The translations under genes were made by a program, and so were the position numbers. A stretch of DNA of 64,000 nt, from NCBI GenBank assembly GCA_021018815.1, contig JAITYX010000059.1, positions 3,596,001 through 3,660,000 on the forward strand, written 5' to 3'. Each line of letters opens with the position of its first letter. Within the stretch, counting starts at the first letter, position 1. A model generated the notes under the pieces. That model had not been told where the DNA came from and did not search any database. It saw nothing but the letters and a program-made list of their open reading frames with translations. Shown one piece after another: positions 12,990-26,333 of this stretch. This DNA is from Talinum fruticosum. Its lineage: Eukaryota > Streptophyta > Magnoliopsida > Caryophyllales > Talinaceae.

Positions 12990-13899
12990 ATGCTTGTTAG
13001 GAGATTCTGCCTCACCTTAGCTCGTTCTGAGACCTACCCATTTTGCAAACCTCCTAAATTTCACAATTTCCAGCCAACCCATCCTACAATCGCTAGAGTT
13101 TTCCCCAAAATCCTCCCAAATTGGCTCTTCAAGGCCCTACTTCTGTGACCCACAAATTCATTTCGTCGGATTCTCAAATGGGTGATGCCCGGCGACCTTC
13201 CTCTGTCCCGATTCCCGACATCAATAAGGCTGACCGGGCTGAATTGCTCTGTGCCCTCCAATCCTCACTGGGCTCATCCTTCAGTTCTGACCCATTGGTG
13301 CCTCCGCCGCACCCTTTGATCATAGTGATCAGCGGGCCGAGTGGGGTGGGTAAGGATGCAGTGATTAAGAGGTTGAGGGAGGTGAGAGAAAATATACATT
13401 TTGTTGTTACTGCTACCAGTAGGCCAATGAGGCCAGGGGAGGTTCATGGGAGAGATTACTTCTTTGTGAGCAAGGATGAATTTTTGTCAATGGTTGAGAA
13501 GGATGAGCTTTTAGAGCATGCTTTAGTGTATGGGGATTACAAGGGCATTCCTAAGCAGCAAATTAGGGAGTTTATGGCCAAAGGGTGTGACATTGTGTTG
13601 AGGGTCGACATACAGGGGCTGCCACATTGAGGAGGATTCTCGGGGATTCTGCGGTGTTTATATTCGTTGTGGCGGAGAGTGAGTATGCAATGGTGAATAG
13701 GTTGATTGGTAGGAAGACAGAGACAGCTGAGATGCTCTTGGTTAGGATTGCCACCGCTCGGGAGGAGGTGAAGCATGTATCGAATTTCGACTATGTAGTG
13801 GTTAATGCTGAGGGCCAGCTTGAGAACGCGGTGAAGCTGGTTGAATCTATTATTGATGCGGAGAAGGCAAAGGTCAGACAAAGAAGGGTTGAGATTTAG
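12990..13899 (+). CDS. GK3-like: Organellar guanylate kinase (two apparent frame breaks)
   Basis: Phosphorylates GMP or dGMP to the diphosphate with ATP; the plant plastid/mitochondrial form (Arabidopsis GKpm, rice V2) supports organelle nucleotide supply. The P-loop is GPSGVGKD, followed by the GMP-binding region ([16 protein letters not shown]) and the lid region ending in RIATAREEV. The gene is a single exon. A G4 run at 13615-13618 lacks one G relative to the conserved reading, giving a false stop at 13628-13630; the second frame then runs to the stop at 13899. At the 5' end an Arg-rich, transit-peptide-like segment starts at ATG 12990 in another frame and would join the kinase frame if one T or C were missing near 13099-13106. 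The first in-frame ATG of the main frame is 13178, which would give a protein without a targeting sequence. Both breaks look like base losses, not true decay. Confidence 0.88.
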
Positions 13900-15864
13900 T
13901 CTATCCAAGCTAACTTTGGTCCAGGGGAGCTTATTGTTCTTGTAAGGTAAAACTTCCTTACTATTGGATGCGATAACTAGCAGAAAAGAAAGAAGGTTTT
14001 ATTTTGATTAGAAAGTTCTTTAGCTTTGCCTGTTATCAAACTTGCCTTTGCGGTTAGTATTGATGATGCCTAATTCTATAAGTCTAAATCACTGCTCCCC
14101 TTGCAGTTTGTTATTGCTCAATTATGTTGATTTTAGGACTAGTTTATTGATTTAAGGATTTGGCTATTGGCATCATAATAAAATTTCTGAAAGAAATTTA
14201 AGCAAAAGCAAGAGCTAAAATCCTTTCGTTGTACTACGCGTTTTATTTATATTTATACTTTTTCTCTTATGGACTTGTAATTGGATATTGTAAGATCTTA
14301 ACTTCTTCTATTGGTGGTGCTGAGAGAAACCTTTTTTTTAAATATTATTTTTTGGAGTATTATGCTATTTGACTCAACTCTGTTGTGTTAACTATTTAAC
14401 TGTATTGGCTACGGTATGCTATATTTGTAATTTTCTGCTTTACTCACCTGCTTCATTCTTCTTCCTTTGAATTATATAAAAAGAAAGTGAGAACAGAAAA
14501 TAAAGAGAACAAGGAAAAGAGGGAGAAAACGGGTGGCATTTCTTAGTTTAGGTTCATTTTTTTGTCCTTCCTCACTTCCTATCTCTTGGTGTGTGGGAAG
14601 CATTGTTATTGATATTCTTTAGTTTTTAATTTTTTATGCTGAGGGAATGAGGATGCTCACAGTAAATGTAAATCATTGGTAAGACCATGAGGCACATTGA
14701 GGAGCTCAGGTGATAAAGTATTCATATCTTGATCTAGAATGGTGTATTATTGTGTGGCTTTGCCTCAGCCACAGTTACCGATGATCTTATCCTCGAAGTA
14801 CAGCTTTTATATGCTCAATTTATCTAACCTCTGCACACTTGTCAGTTATCTGCATTAAGACATGGTATGAACAGTTGACACTTCATTTAGACTAAAATTG
14901 TTCCTAATTTCCGGAAAATGCAGTTGTGCATTACTTGATTACTTCAACTAGTTGTTTTGAAGTTTGAGCAGTCTGGTTTCTCTAGGTTGGCTCATCCATC
15001 CTGACCTAAATTAATTTTTCTTTGGATGTTCTGATATAAAAATGGACGCCATGCTATAATGCTGCCTTGACAATTTCAAACTTTAAGATCTCTTTGACTC
15101 TACATCATCTTCATTCCCTACATCAAAGCTGAGAAACAAGGAAATTAGAGGACCACTCTTTGCTGATGCTTTTGGCTTCCACAGATCATCCTGCTCTTTG
15201 TATTTTAATGTGTCGTTTGGTGTGAGTAGTGATGGAGAAGAGTACATTACAGCCATCTTTAATCCATGTGAGTTTCTGTGATCATTTATCCCTGAGTTTT
15301 TCGTGCTGGTTCTTGTACAATTCCTGGGAGTCATTGCATCTGACATTCCTTTGACTCCCTTCAGAAGTTTGTGTCCTTGTCCTTTCTGCAATAAAACTCT
15401 TCAGCCAAGATTTGTTTTAGCTTGTCATGGTGAGCTTATGCAGAAGGATAGCCTTCTGATCTCAGCTATAGCATTCTCATTGGTGATCTTTACTCTTTAG
15501 TTTGTCTTGCCCATTTAAGGGGTCACGTCAGAAAGATGAACTTTAGTGAAGGTTGCAAGTAAAGCAACATATTTAGGGTTGCTTTTTTATTTTTTGTACC
15601 TTTTTTGGGGGTGGGGGTGGGGAAGGGGAGTTGATTCTTCTGTTTATTTTTTATGGTCCTCCTTTCTCTAGAGGCATTTCCTTGAATTCCATGCCATTTT
15701 GAACGAACCAATTCCATGCCATTCCTTGAATCAGTTGGTATTGTGGACCACACAAGGCTTTTGTAAATGATCTCTGGAATTTCACTTTTCTCGTTTGTAC
15801 TTTGCCTGTGTATCTGACCTCAGCATATCAGAAACCTGAACTTTTAAAAAATGGTAGCACTAAT
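13900..15864. other. Intergenic region downstream of guanylate kinase
   Basis: The first few hundred bases probably include the kinase 3' UTR. The remainder is AT-rich, with a G-rich run at about 15607-15630 (GGGGGTGGGGGTGGGG). No supported gene. Confidence 0.35.
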
Positions 15865-16425
15865 CTTAGTTTAAAAAACCTCAAGGCTCACAAAAGCGCA
15901 AAGGGTCGTGGCCCGGGTGCGGGCTTTGAGGCGAAGGTGCAAGTTTTTGAGAACAAGGCGCATTTACTAGAAAATGCTTGAAAATATTGCCAAACAATAT
16001 TTTTGGTGGAATATGCTAGATGATGACATCAAAAAGTAATTAGATATCATTGTAACTACAAAAATTACCACAAAGAATCTTAGATTGTGATAACACAGTA
16101 AAGTCGCTACGATTTTCACCAAAAAGCAAGCAGAAAAAAGAAAAAAACATAGATTGAAAAAAGGGGTAACTGACCCACTTACTCACAGTCCAACAAAGAC
16201 AGGGACAAGAGAAAGAGGAGGGGGAGGGGGAGACAGAAAAACAGCAAAAAAACAGAAAAAAGCCCTGGGAGGCATGTGAGGCACAACTGCCTGCTGGCTA
16301 AGGCGCAAATTGAGGGGCGCACCTCAAAGGGCTTTTGGAGGGGCTGGGCTTGACCCTTGCAAGGTGTAAGGGGGTGGGCTTCTTGTGTGCCTAGGTGTGC
16401 CCTGGGTGCGCTTTTTTAAACTAAG
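15865..16425. mobile_element. Non-autonomous hAT-like element with CTTAGTTTAAAAAA termini
   Basis: Perfect 14-bp terminal inverted repeats CTTAGTTTAAAAAA ... TTTTTTAAACTAAG. They are flanked by GCACTAAT (15857-15864) and GCATTAAT (16426-16433), an 8-bp duplication with one change. The subterminal sequence is GC-rich with GCGC and CCTCAAGG-type motifs in both orientations. No transposase is encoded. Confidence 0.82.
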
Positions 16426-17713
16426 GCATTAATTCGATCTATATGTTGCTAAATTTGGACATTATTGATGGGATAGACAGGAGGCTGCATGACTTTGCTT
16501 GGCCCATATTGTAAGATTTAATCACCTGTCAAAGTCCAGCTTGTCAGTCTAACTATAGCCGATGAATGTCTCATGACTCAGGTTTCTCGATGTTAAGTTC
16601 TGACTTGGTTCCCTGTTAGTAAGTCAATTGTTTGCAGTGATTACTTACCTGGTTGTGTAAGTAATATGGGACTGTGATGATTTCTTACTTTGCCAGCCTG
16701 GTGTACTTGTCTTTGTGATAATTAGAGTCTGAAAACCTTCTCTGTATTTGATTATCTGACTTGAACTCCCCAAAACAAGAGCTAGGCACCCATTTTGAAG
16801 GCTGAACGCAAAATGGTCTGATTCACTACTGAATCTATATAGAATTGCCCTTTCAATATTGGCTGTGTTTTCTGTTACAAGCTTATCAGAGAGACGGACA
16901 GTTTACCAAATGTAATTAGATTTAGAAATGGCACCTGAACTCTATAAAATTCCCTCAACCCATTTGGAAGTTAACCTGTCTAAACAATCTATTTGTCAGG
17001 TCTATCAGTTTATCATCTTTCTTAGTCCGTTTTATTTTCAGAATTTCGAGTTAATGCTACTCCTAGAGCCTGAAAATGAATGTGCCACTGCATTTCATCT
17101 ATCTGATTTGCAGTTGCTGTATAGTTACCATTGCTTGTTGGTTCTAACTGAAGTTCCTACAGGTAATGATCTCGGTCCAAGACGTGAAGTGAAGTGATCT
17201 AAGTTTGTCTGGAGGAAAGATGCTATTCGGATCACAATGCAATTAGTAAATGAAATAAGCAAGAACATGCAAACAGAGGAACATACCAACTAGCTCATTC
17301 TTCAATATTGTTTTCTGGGTTATGAAGCTTTAGTTGTTCTAGGCGTTCTTCTTGACACGGGATGCTATCCAAGCGATGATAGATTTTGTTTAACTCATTC
17401 CATATTGGAGTTGAATACATTTGTAATTGTAAGATGTAAATTATGCAATGCAATTATCAGTTTTTTGGGGCATGAGGGTATGAGTTCACTGTGGGTAACA
17501 TGGGATTTTTTAATTTTTTGGGTTTTAAAAATGATGTTGTTTTGGTTGAGGCATCATTGCCTCAATCTTAAGGTTTCGTGTTTGGGTTATATACGATTTT
17601 CTCGTGGTGTTTGGTCGTATATAATGTAATGCAATCAACCTTATTAGGTAATCATGATTACATAATTTGTGATAATTACAATTGTATGATAGTTTAATTT
17701 CAATTCTCTCGTA
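16426..17713. other. Intergenic spacer
   Basis: No gene or defined element seen. Short open frames here have no recognisable family features. Confidence 0.35.
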
Positions 17714-18117
17714 TGGGGTTGTTGACGAGCCAAGCCAATCCCGAGTCAGTTGGGCCCAGCTCGGTTATATTTTAGCTCTGTTCAGGGCTCACCGAGCCTT
17801 TCAAGTTTAGGCTTGGGTTCGGCTTGGATGGCTCGGGCTCAAACTTGGGCTTGACTCGTTTTTTCTATTTTTCTCGCATTTGCTTAAAAAGTTTTTAAAT
17901 TTAAGGTTATAATTGAAATTTAATTCTATATTTTTGTATTAGATTTAAGAAGTAAAGGTTTAAATGAAATTTTGGTAATTTTATACTCTTAAAAAATATT
18001 TTTTAAAAAATAAACTATTTAATCTAAATCGAGACAAGCCGAGCCTCGCCTCGCCGGGCTCGAGCTCTAATAGGTATGTCTATGAGTTGGCTCGGACTCG
18101 GTTCGGTTACAACCCTA
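17714..18117. mobile_element. Non-autonomous hAT-like element, GCTCGG family
   Basis: Left terminus TGGGGTTGTTGACGAGCC; right terminus, read on the opposite strand, TAGGGTTGTAACCGAACCGA. The flanks CTCTCGTA (17706-17713) and CTTTCGTA (18118-18125) form an 8-bp duplication with one mismatch. GCTCGG/CCGAGC motifs fill both ends and the middle is AT-rich. Non-coding. Confidence 0.8.
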
Positions 18118-19671
18118 CTTTCGTATAACCAAATAAGATGATGAAAATATAATTACAAACTTATTTTCATTATATGGTTGATTACATCTAATCAAACATG
18201 ACATTAAATGACACTAAATTCAGCTCTTAAATTGGTGAACAATTGATCATCAATCACAAAGAATGAGCATTAGGCATTAATGATGATAGAGGATGAAAGT
18301 TATTTCCAAAAGTTTAATGAATTGTATATGCTTGAAAACATGGCGTAACAATTTCAATAATGTTTTGGACACTTCGTAGATTTGAAATATATTCTCACTT
18401 TTTTGAATTTTTCAAAATAGAGTTACTTCAAATTTCAATTTTATCTCTCTTTTAACGTAAATGAAAAACAATGTACTCATATAATAACAAGTTTTGTACG
18501 ACACTATCTTCAAAGATATTAAGGGACAAATTTGCTCAAGTAACTTTAATAGTTCTAGAAATGACCAATAACATATTTACAGTGATTTATATAGAAAAAA
18601 GTCACTCTCCAATAAATTTTTAGACATCTCTAAATTAGACAGCTACTCTAAAATAATTATTAGTCACTCCGTAACTTTTAAAAATAATTCCTTATTATAA
18701 CGTTTTTGTAAGACAGTCTCACTCAAAAATTTATGCTCATAAATCCCTAAATTTCTATTATTACCTATGTATGTTTTTTTTTTTTGAAAGGGAGTGTCTA
18801 AGAGAATAATACTTCTAGCTTCCTTCAATAATTAATATTTTCTTTTCTTCTTCACAATGATGTTAGTACCTTGATTCTGGCACTAAAGACCATTAAAATC
18901 ATAATATTTGTAAGGTGGGAGTAGTTAGGTTAAGTGTTCAAAGCTAATATAATCTTTTTGCTCGATATATTATTTGTTATGTGAATCACTATTTTTCCAA
19001 AAGAGTGGCTCATTAGCTGGCATTTTATTTTTTATTATTCCAATTTGAACTCACAACACAAAGCAAGCAAGTGGCCTCAGAAACTAAAACCACTAAAATA
19101 TCACTACTCCAATAGAGTTGAAGTCTCTCATTGACTTCAAGGACAACCACAGTACATGTTCAAAGACATGCCTTCAACTGTGACCTGTAATGCTCTGTCT
19201 ACTCTGACATTGTATTGTCCTTTTCTTTTTCAGCAAATTTGGCTTCATCAAAGGGGGATGAGAAATATTCTAGTGATGCTAGCATTTCTATGTCAAAATG
19301 ACCATATTTATGTAAAATTCTTTGTTAACTGTATGAAACCGTGGAAGAACATAGAAATGACAAAATAAATCCAAACATAATGTCACAACTTAATATTCAA
19401 TTCAAGTAAGGTCATTTGACTTACCTAACTCTAAAATAATTCGACTCAAATTAGTAAATACTCGAACTCGATACTAGTAAAATAAATAAATAGAAAAATG
19501 ATATACGTACATTGAGTGATGATAAAAATATCGCTGAAAAGCACATTAAGAGGGTGAAATATAACTAAAAGTATAAAAATAATAATAAAAAAGGAACTCA
19601 ACGATAACTTTTTCTTTACCTGGAAAAAAGGCAGGAAATTAAAAGAAGCAAATATAAGTTGTTTATTACAT
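18118..19671. other. Intergenic spacer upstream of the first ARM-repeat gene
   Basis: Strongly AT-rich. No supported gene, RNA or bounded repeat. Confidence 0.35.
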
Positions 19672-19858
19672 CTTAAACGTGCCTCCCAAGTTCATCACCT
19701 AACCTTCTAGCTTTATGATCAATCCACTTGTTTAATTGTTAGTTTGGATGCCAAGCAATCGTCAAACCAAACAAGAATTCAGAATTTGACCCATTTCAGA
19801 AACACAAAAACCCAAAATAGATTACGTTCTTGCTCCAACAAATTACAGTTCCATACAC
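19672..19858 (+). promoter_or_regulatory. Proximal promoter/leader shared with the tandem copy
   Basis: A block around AAACGTGCCTCCCAAGTTC (from 19675) sits about 185 bases upstream of the ATG. It recurs with small changes about 161 bases upstream of the second ARM-repeat gene (from 26761). Its survival in both copies suggests that the duplication included the proximal promoter and that this block is functional. The precise start site is unknown. Confidence 0.45.
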
Positions 19859-22800
19859 ATGGAAACCAACAGTACTTCTGAGGATGGGAGTAGGAGTGTT
19901 CACCTGCAGATAAAGGAGCTCAAATCGATCAACGATGATCAGTCTGAGTGCACGGACACCATTTTGGAGTCTCGAGTCAATAGCATTGAGCATACAGAAA
20001 GCACTGCTAAAACCTCGTCGCCTCCACTGAGCCCTGTGGTTCGTGCCCCGGAGAAGAAGCTGACCCTTTTTGCCCTCCGGCTTGCTGTGCTTGAGAAGTC
20101 AGCTACTGGTTTAGGAACCCTTGGGTTCATCTGGGCAACTGTGGTTCTTCTTGGTGGGTTTGCGATAACCTTAGACATAACCGACTTCTGGATCATAACA
20201 GTCATCCTCCTGTTTGAAGCAACCAGGATTTTTAGCAGGAGTCATGAGCTCGAATGGCAACACCAATCCACATGGTCTTCTGAGATGAATGGAGTTCAGC
20301 TTCTGAAATCAAGCTCAATTTCGATCTTGAGAGCTCTGAAATCCATTTTCAGACGCGGTTCATCAGGAATCAGATATGATAAACAGAAAAAGGAGGGTGC
20401 CAATGGGATAGAGAGGCGAGGAAAATGGAACAATAAACACTTTGTGACAAGAAGATGGGAAAGTTCAGAAGTACCTATCTTACCTTATGCTCCATGGGTT
20501 TTCATGGCAAGAAACATCGGCAGAATTCTTCAATGCCTTCAGATTGCAGCTGCGATTGCCTGCATAGTTCTCTCATTAATGAAGCTGATAATGCGTAACT
20601 ATGGAGAGATAGAGAAAGGTGATACTGACAAGAGAAACAGAAAGGCTGCTTTAACTATCTTCTATAGCTTAGCATTGGCTGAAGCTTCATTGTTCTTGCT
20701 AGAGAAGGTTTATTGGCAATATAAGGTGACCTGCTGTAGAATATTGGAAAAAGTGAATAAAGAGAGTGAGTTGGGGGCTTCGGGTATACTCTCAGTCAGG
20801 AGATTCTTCTATGATGCCTACTCGAAATGCATCGATGGAAGCATTTTCGATGGGTTGAAGATGGATATGGTCTCTTTTGCCATGGAACTTCTCGGCTCAG
20901 ATTCACCTGATGAGCAGCTCATGGGAGCTCAGATTCTTCGAAGATTTTCAGTAAGCGAGCAGTTTTCTGATGATACCCTGCAAAAAATAGGGATGAGTTT
21001 TTCAACAGTGGAAAGATTGGTAGAGATGTTGAACTGGAAACACCCACAAGAAGAGGAGATCAGGCAATCAGCAGCAGAAATACTGTCAAAGCTCGCAGGG
21101 AAAAACAGAATTCCCTTCGGGTTGCTTGGATTCCCGGTGCCATGGAATCAATTGCCTCCCTTCTTTACAGTCCTGGGACCTCAAGATCAGAAACTGTAGA
21201 GAAAAACATGATTTTCAACCAGGAACAGGAGGCTTATTGGGTTATCAATAATCTTGGACTCCTTATCCTTGAGAAGCTAGCTCGAGACCATGATAACTGC
21301 GAGAAAATAGGGAATGCTAGGGATCTCCTACCAAAAATTGTAGACTTCACACATGCAGAAGAGAGGGTGTTGAAGAGTGATGATGTTAGAGCACCTCAGA
21401 TTCAGATGGTAAAAAGATCTCTGCAAGTGGTAAAAAGGCTAGCAAGCTCAACAGGAGACACCGGACAAAAACTTCGAAAAGAGATATCGGAAAACGTATT
21501 CACAATCACCAACATCAGAGACATATTACAGCATGGAGAGAAGCACCCAGAATTGCAAAAGCTAGCAATTGGTATACTCACAAGTTTGGCAATGGAGGAT
21601 GATGGAACACAAAAGATTGAAAGCACTGGTGGAATTCTTAATGAGTTGTTGAATATTTTTTTCAAAGATGAAGTTCCAGAAGAGCAGGGCTATGTTAGAA
21701 TTGCAGCTGGAGAAGCACTAGTCATGCTAGCATTGGAAAGCACGAACAGTTGTCATCGGATAATGAAACTGGGCGCACTGGAAAAGCTCGTGAAAGCACT
21801 GGAAAACAAGTTACTTTGTGTAAATGCAGCTGGGATTTTAAGAAATTTGTGTACCTACAGTCCAGAGGATTACTTTGAGGAATTAAGGGTAGTCACACTG
21901 GCAATGCCCTTGGTAAGTCCAACTGGTTCACGCTTCTGTTCTACTCATTTATTTATCTGAAGAGGTTCAGTTTAACAATAAGTTCAGTTCAGCAAAAATA
22001 AGTTCAGTTCAGTTTAATTCAAAAAAACTTTAGAATTTATCAGAGATAGATACAGCAAAGACAAATAGATAGTTGAAAAGAAAAGGCCTCAGCTCCCAGG
22101 AAATCTTGTATTACATTCATAATTTTACCCAAATGAAACTTCCCAAGACTTAAGGAAATACATCAGTTAGCTTAGTTGAGAAAAGGCTTATGCCTTGTTT
22201 AGGCCAAGTAATTTCAAGTTTGTGTAGATTTGCTCTCCCTAATATGTCAGGTTAGATCCGGTGCCAGCGGACTAGCCTTTGCTGAGTCTAGCCCTTGCAT
22301 TTATTTGAATAACAACCATCACCAGTTCACCACATATAAGAATCAAATCGGTGTGGTTTGGATGTAGTCACTAGGCATAGTTTGATATCAGGGGTACAGT
22401 CTACCAACATCAAGTGGGATAGGTTGGCTTACTTTAAATGAGATTACCGTATTTCCAGTAATATAGGGGTACATTCCCACTCTTCTGCGGTGAGTTATCA
22501 AGCTTGGATCACCCAGGCGCAAATTTCCTATTTTTGTCTTTCATTCATCCAGGTAATCAAATGAACAGCAAAGATAAAATTGTCTTGTTTGTTTTGCAGG
22601 TTCTCAAAGGGATTGTTTCCAAAGAGATAGAACTACAGGAAGCAATGGTTGGACTAGCAGCAAGTGCTTTCAAGTTCATGGTTTGGGAGGAATCATGTGT
22701 CATGTTTGAGCGATCTGAAGTAAAAAAGATGAGATAGCAAGGGCATTAGTTGAGATACTGCAGAACCATCAATATCCATGCATCAGATTTCCCAGGATAC

Positions 22801-23021
22801 GAAGGTTTACAATCGAACTTGTAATATGGATGATGAGAGACCAGAAAAACACCCACATTTTCAAGAATCTAGGATTGGAGAATGAGCTGGAGAATGTATT
22901 GGACACCACGTCAGAGGCAGAAAGCTTCAACATATTATTAGGCTCGGTGGGTTTAAGCAGGTTTAAAACAAGCATGCAATCATTGGTTGAAACAGCCCTA
23001 GACTTGCTTATGAACAGGTGA
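19859..23021 (+). CDS. Membrane-anchored ARM-repeat protein, tandem copy 1
   Basis: Belongs to the plant family typified, from memory, by Arabidopsis At3g06210/At5g18980 (ARM-repeat superfamily; 'BLE2-like' in some annotations); its biochemical role is unknown. Two exons, 19859-21912 and 22600-23021, joined at GTAAGT/TTTTGCAG, give about 825 residues. Residues 65-130 hold a conserved APEKKLTLFALRLAVLEKSATGLG motif and two hydrophobic segments. Two further hydrophobic segments follow at about 215-245 and 265-285. The rest is helical repeats, for example LVMLALEST and ILRNLCTYS. Two single-base losses interrupt the frame: in A5 at 21101-21105 and in A6 at 22722-22727. Reading through each restores close similarity to copy 2. 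Copy 2 starts 3.9 kb downstream of this copy's stop. Confidence 0.9.
21913..22599 (+). other. Intron of ARM-repeat copy 1
   Basis: Bounded by GTAAGT and TTTTGCAG. Contains a short direct repeat of AAGTTCAGTTCAG (about 21980-22013), likely debris of an unidentified element. The corresponding intron of copy 2 lies at the same codon position and has a similar length. Confidence 0.7.
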
Positions 23022-26000
23022 ATGCTGGAGGCTACTCATCGATCCATTTTCCTCTACCATTTTGCCCTTTGTTTATTATGCATTTGGGTTGGGTGTTGTC
23101 AAATGAGTATTTTTGATCAAGCAAAATGAGTAAGTTCATGCATGAAAGAAGATTGCTCCTCATTTGAAGGGTAAACAACTGTGAAATTAATATTCAGTGG
23201 CAAATCTTTCACTTAAATTACTCTGAAGGTTCTGTACTGCTATTTTACTTGCAGCATTATATGACATTCACGAGAACATACTTACACGAAGAAGTAGTAT
23301 TTCATTTAGAAATGATGAAAATCTGGCTGGCTTTTCCCTTGCGATTTTAGTATCAAGAAGACAGGTAAAATTCTCAAGTCAGAACCTCCCAACTTTTAAT
23401 CAAGAGTGAAGAAACAATCACAAATCTATAAATTGCACAATATATCAGAAAAATTACACTATATATATATGCCCAAAGTTGATCACATATTTCCTCCATA
23501 ATTTTACCAGCATTTTACTCAAACTTGGCAGCCATACCCAGTTAGCAACACAGGTCTTGGTACTAGACTCTGACCATTTTCTGAAGTTTCATGAGCCTTA
23601 GCATAAAATGAAGGGATAGGTGTCCATACTCAAGTGAGAGTATCAAATATGACATGACAAAGGATACTGGAGGTAAAATGAAGAGCCTGCGTTATGTAGA
23701 TCACAAGGGAGTTGGGAGGCTGAAGAATGTGCCACTTTTCCTGTAGAGATGGAAATCCTACTTATAAGAATCCGAACATAAATTCCAGAGTTCTGATGAA
23801 CAGCAGTCGTTTCTGATGTCTAAGTTACAACTTCGATGGCTGACATTTAGTCCACAATTTTAGATATTAGATACCATTTAAACAACATACCCCAAACCCC
23901 TACATAAAGATCACTGCAAAATATTTGACTGCTATAAACTAAATTTATTAGCCAAATTTTCAATTCAATTAGATTGGAGAGGATTAAGTACCAAAGTGCA
24001 GGAAAATTAACAGTCTATCTTAGACTACATACTACAGAAGAATGCTCTATTCTTCAACTTACAAGCACAAACAGAAGAATAGTCTATTCTTCAATTTATA
24101 AGCACAAATAAAATTATATCAAATTTAGAAGAGAGGGTGGTGGGCTTTGATTAACTCAAACCATCATAAAGTTATATAATGTAGCTTCACAGTTAAAATC
24201 AAAGTTCAATTCAGAAGAAGAAGAAAAAACCCTCATTCCCCCCAAAAAAAAAAAAAACACAAAAAGAAAGAATTGAAGAAGATTAATAAGGAAGAACATG
24301 TGATTGATTAACTTATTGCCAAAGAATTTCCAGATTCACAGAAGCCCGAGACTGTAGAAAGAAGTTTATAATCAATTGTTAATGAAACACAAATTCGAAG
24401 GTGAAAGTAGTACAACACTACCTACATGTTTATTAGTTAGTAAGCGTAGATGGGGTAATTTTTTTGAATGTGGGGACGGGTGAAAATGGGAAAGTTTTGG
24501 AGATTAAAAACAAGCAGTGGGGTTAGTTAGATCAAAGGTTAAGATATAATTTTACGTAGGAGCATTGCTCAAGGAAGAAAAAGAAAGCTTATGTAGATAT
24601 GATATGCCTAAAGTCCATAACTATTATAGGCTCAATTTTGTCATATTTTTTGATATAGAAGTCAAATAATAATTTGGATAGCTAGTGATGATTCCATTCG
24701 GGTCATTTGGGTTTGGATTGGGTTGACTTGTAATCAACCAATTAGTTTGGTCCAAAAAAATTACCTTATAAAAAGAAGTAACTCGTTGAAATTTCGAGTC
24801 GAGTTTGGTTCGCTCAAGTCTATTTGAATTACGGATTCACTTTCACATGAACATGTTTCGAGTGTCGAATTATATATAAGCCCGGATCATTCGGTTCGCT
24901 TTCGGATATCAATTCGATTTTACTAGGTCTACTTATCCCAAAAAACCCACTCAAGCAATCCTTGTTGATTATTAAAAAAGAAAGAAAGTCCCTGGTCCTC
25001 AAATGTGGGTTACCATGAAGTACGGTATTAATGCGAATTTTCGTGGTACGATATCCAATGGACTAAACTAGTAGATGACATTGGTAGGTGCATATAATAT
25101 AATTGGGTGATCAAGAATTCGGAAACAAAATTAAAATAGATGTTGGTAGTGACTACTCAGATATTCCTTCAAATGATATTTGTTTATGCTCAAAGGGTGG
25201 CCAAGCCAACTGGTGCCCTTTTTATTCCAACTTCTACTCTTCAAATACCAATTCACATCACATACACATACACATAGTTTGTCACTATGCATTATTAAAT
25301 TAAAGTCTTTGGTGCAAAGAGTGCTCTCACAATTAAGATTTAGGTTTTAAATGCATTAGATTTCTTGTCAACCGTTACTTTTCCTTTTTATATATGTCAT
25401 TGTTGCATTGTAATGTTGGTGTTGGAAACATTCCTTCGATTTTAATATCGATATCCGTTGTACTCTGATTTCTAAAGTCGAGAGTTTTGAACAATTTGAA
25501 AAGAAAACCAACCCGAACAAACCCTAAGCCCGACTAGATTAAACTTTTATTTATTTTTAAAAAAACCCCTTAACAATGGTACATGACCAAACTACTTGAT
25601 CTAAATTGCTATTGACTATGTCTTTTTGTTATGAAAAAATATATCACCTCAATACTTAAATGAAAACTATTCCGTTACAATTCCATTAAAATTAGCTCGT
25701 GTCATAAAATAATACTAAGTAGTTTGAAACAACTTTTTGGAATAGGCCTTTCTATTGGTAGAAATGCTTTGAGAAGTAAAACTATTTACATCATAATCTC
25801 CTCAGAAGAGCAGAACCCACACAAAAAGTTGTACTTTGAACTAATTCTTATTTCTATTCTTGGTGATATGTCAATATCAATGATGATACTAGTAAGATTA
25901 TTATGAATTTTGGATTTTATGTCGAATCCAAACTTTTTAAACTTGGAATAGGTCAAACCGAAAATATGAAATTCTTTAATTGAGGACGGAATCAGATTGG

Positions 26001-26065
26001 AGGTTCATACCGCAATGGTTTACCAGTCACACATAAAAGTAACACCCCTGAGCCAAGAGTTATAC
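23022..26065. other. Intergenic region between the two ARM-repeat genes
   Basis: AT-rich spacer. It includes long homopolymers (A13-14 near 24245) and, at about 24690-24935, sequence with GGGTT/TCGAGT-type motifs suggestive of a heavily decayed transposon. No gene that I can support. Confidence 0.35.
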
Positions 26066-26333
26066 TAAAATGTCACTAAATTATTTTGGAATGTCAAAAA
26101 TGTCACTAATTAATTTGATAATTAATGATTGCCATTAGACTAATTATTAACGGTTAAAAATACCACTAATGAAATTTTGTTCAAACACGTGTCACTAGAC
26201 TAGTGATGTAGAAACGGATAAAATGAGCTACCGTGACATTTTTGACCTGTAATAACTAGTCTAATGACAATTATTGAACATCAAATTAATTATTGACATT
26301 TTTGATATTCATAGATAATTTAGTGGTATTTTA
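26066..26333. mobile_element. Fold-back MITE with about 100-bp inverted repeats
   Basis: The left arm starts TAAAATGTCACTAAATTATT. The right arm, read on the opposite strand, starts TAAAATACCACTAAATTATC. The arms remain alignable for roughly 100 bases, including the shared segments TCAAAAATGTCA and CATTAGACTA. No clear target duplication is visible, so the superfamily is uncertain (a Mutator-like element is possible). It ends about 590 bases upstream of ARM-repeat copy 2. Confidence 0.72.

Noticed and set aside
13627..13899. Treating the second half of guanylate kinase as a separate gene
   Set aside because: It continues the guanylate kinase fold directly after the frame break, with no promoter, start context or spacing of its own.
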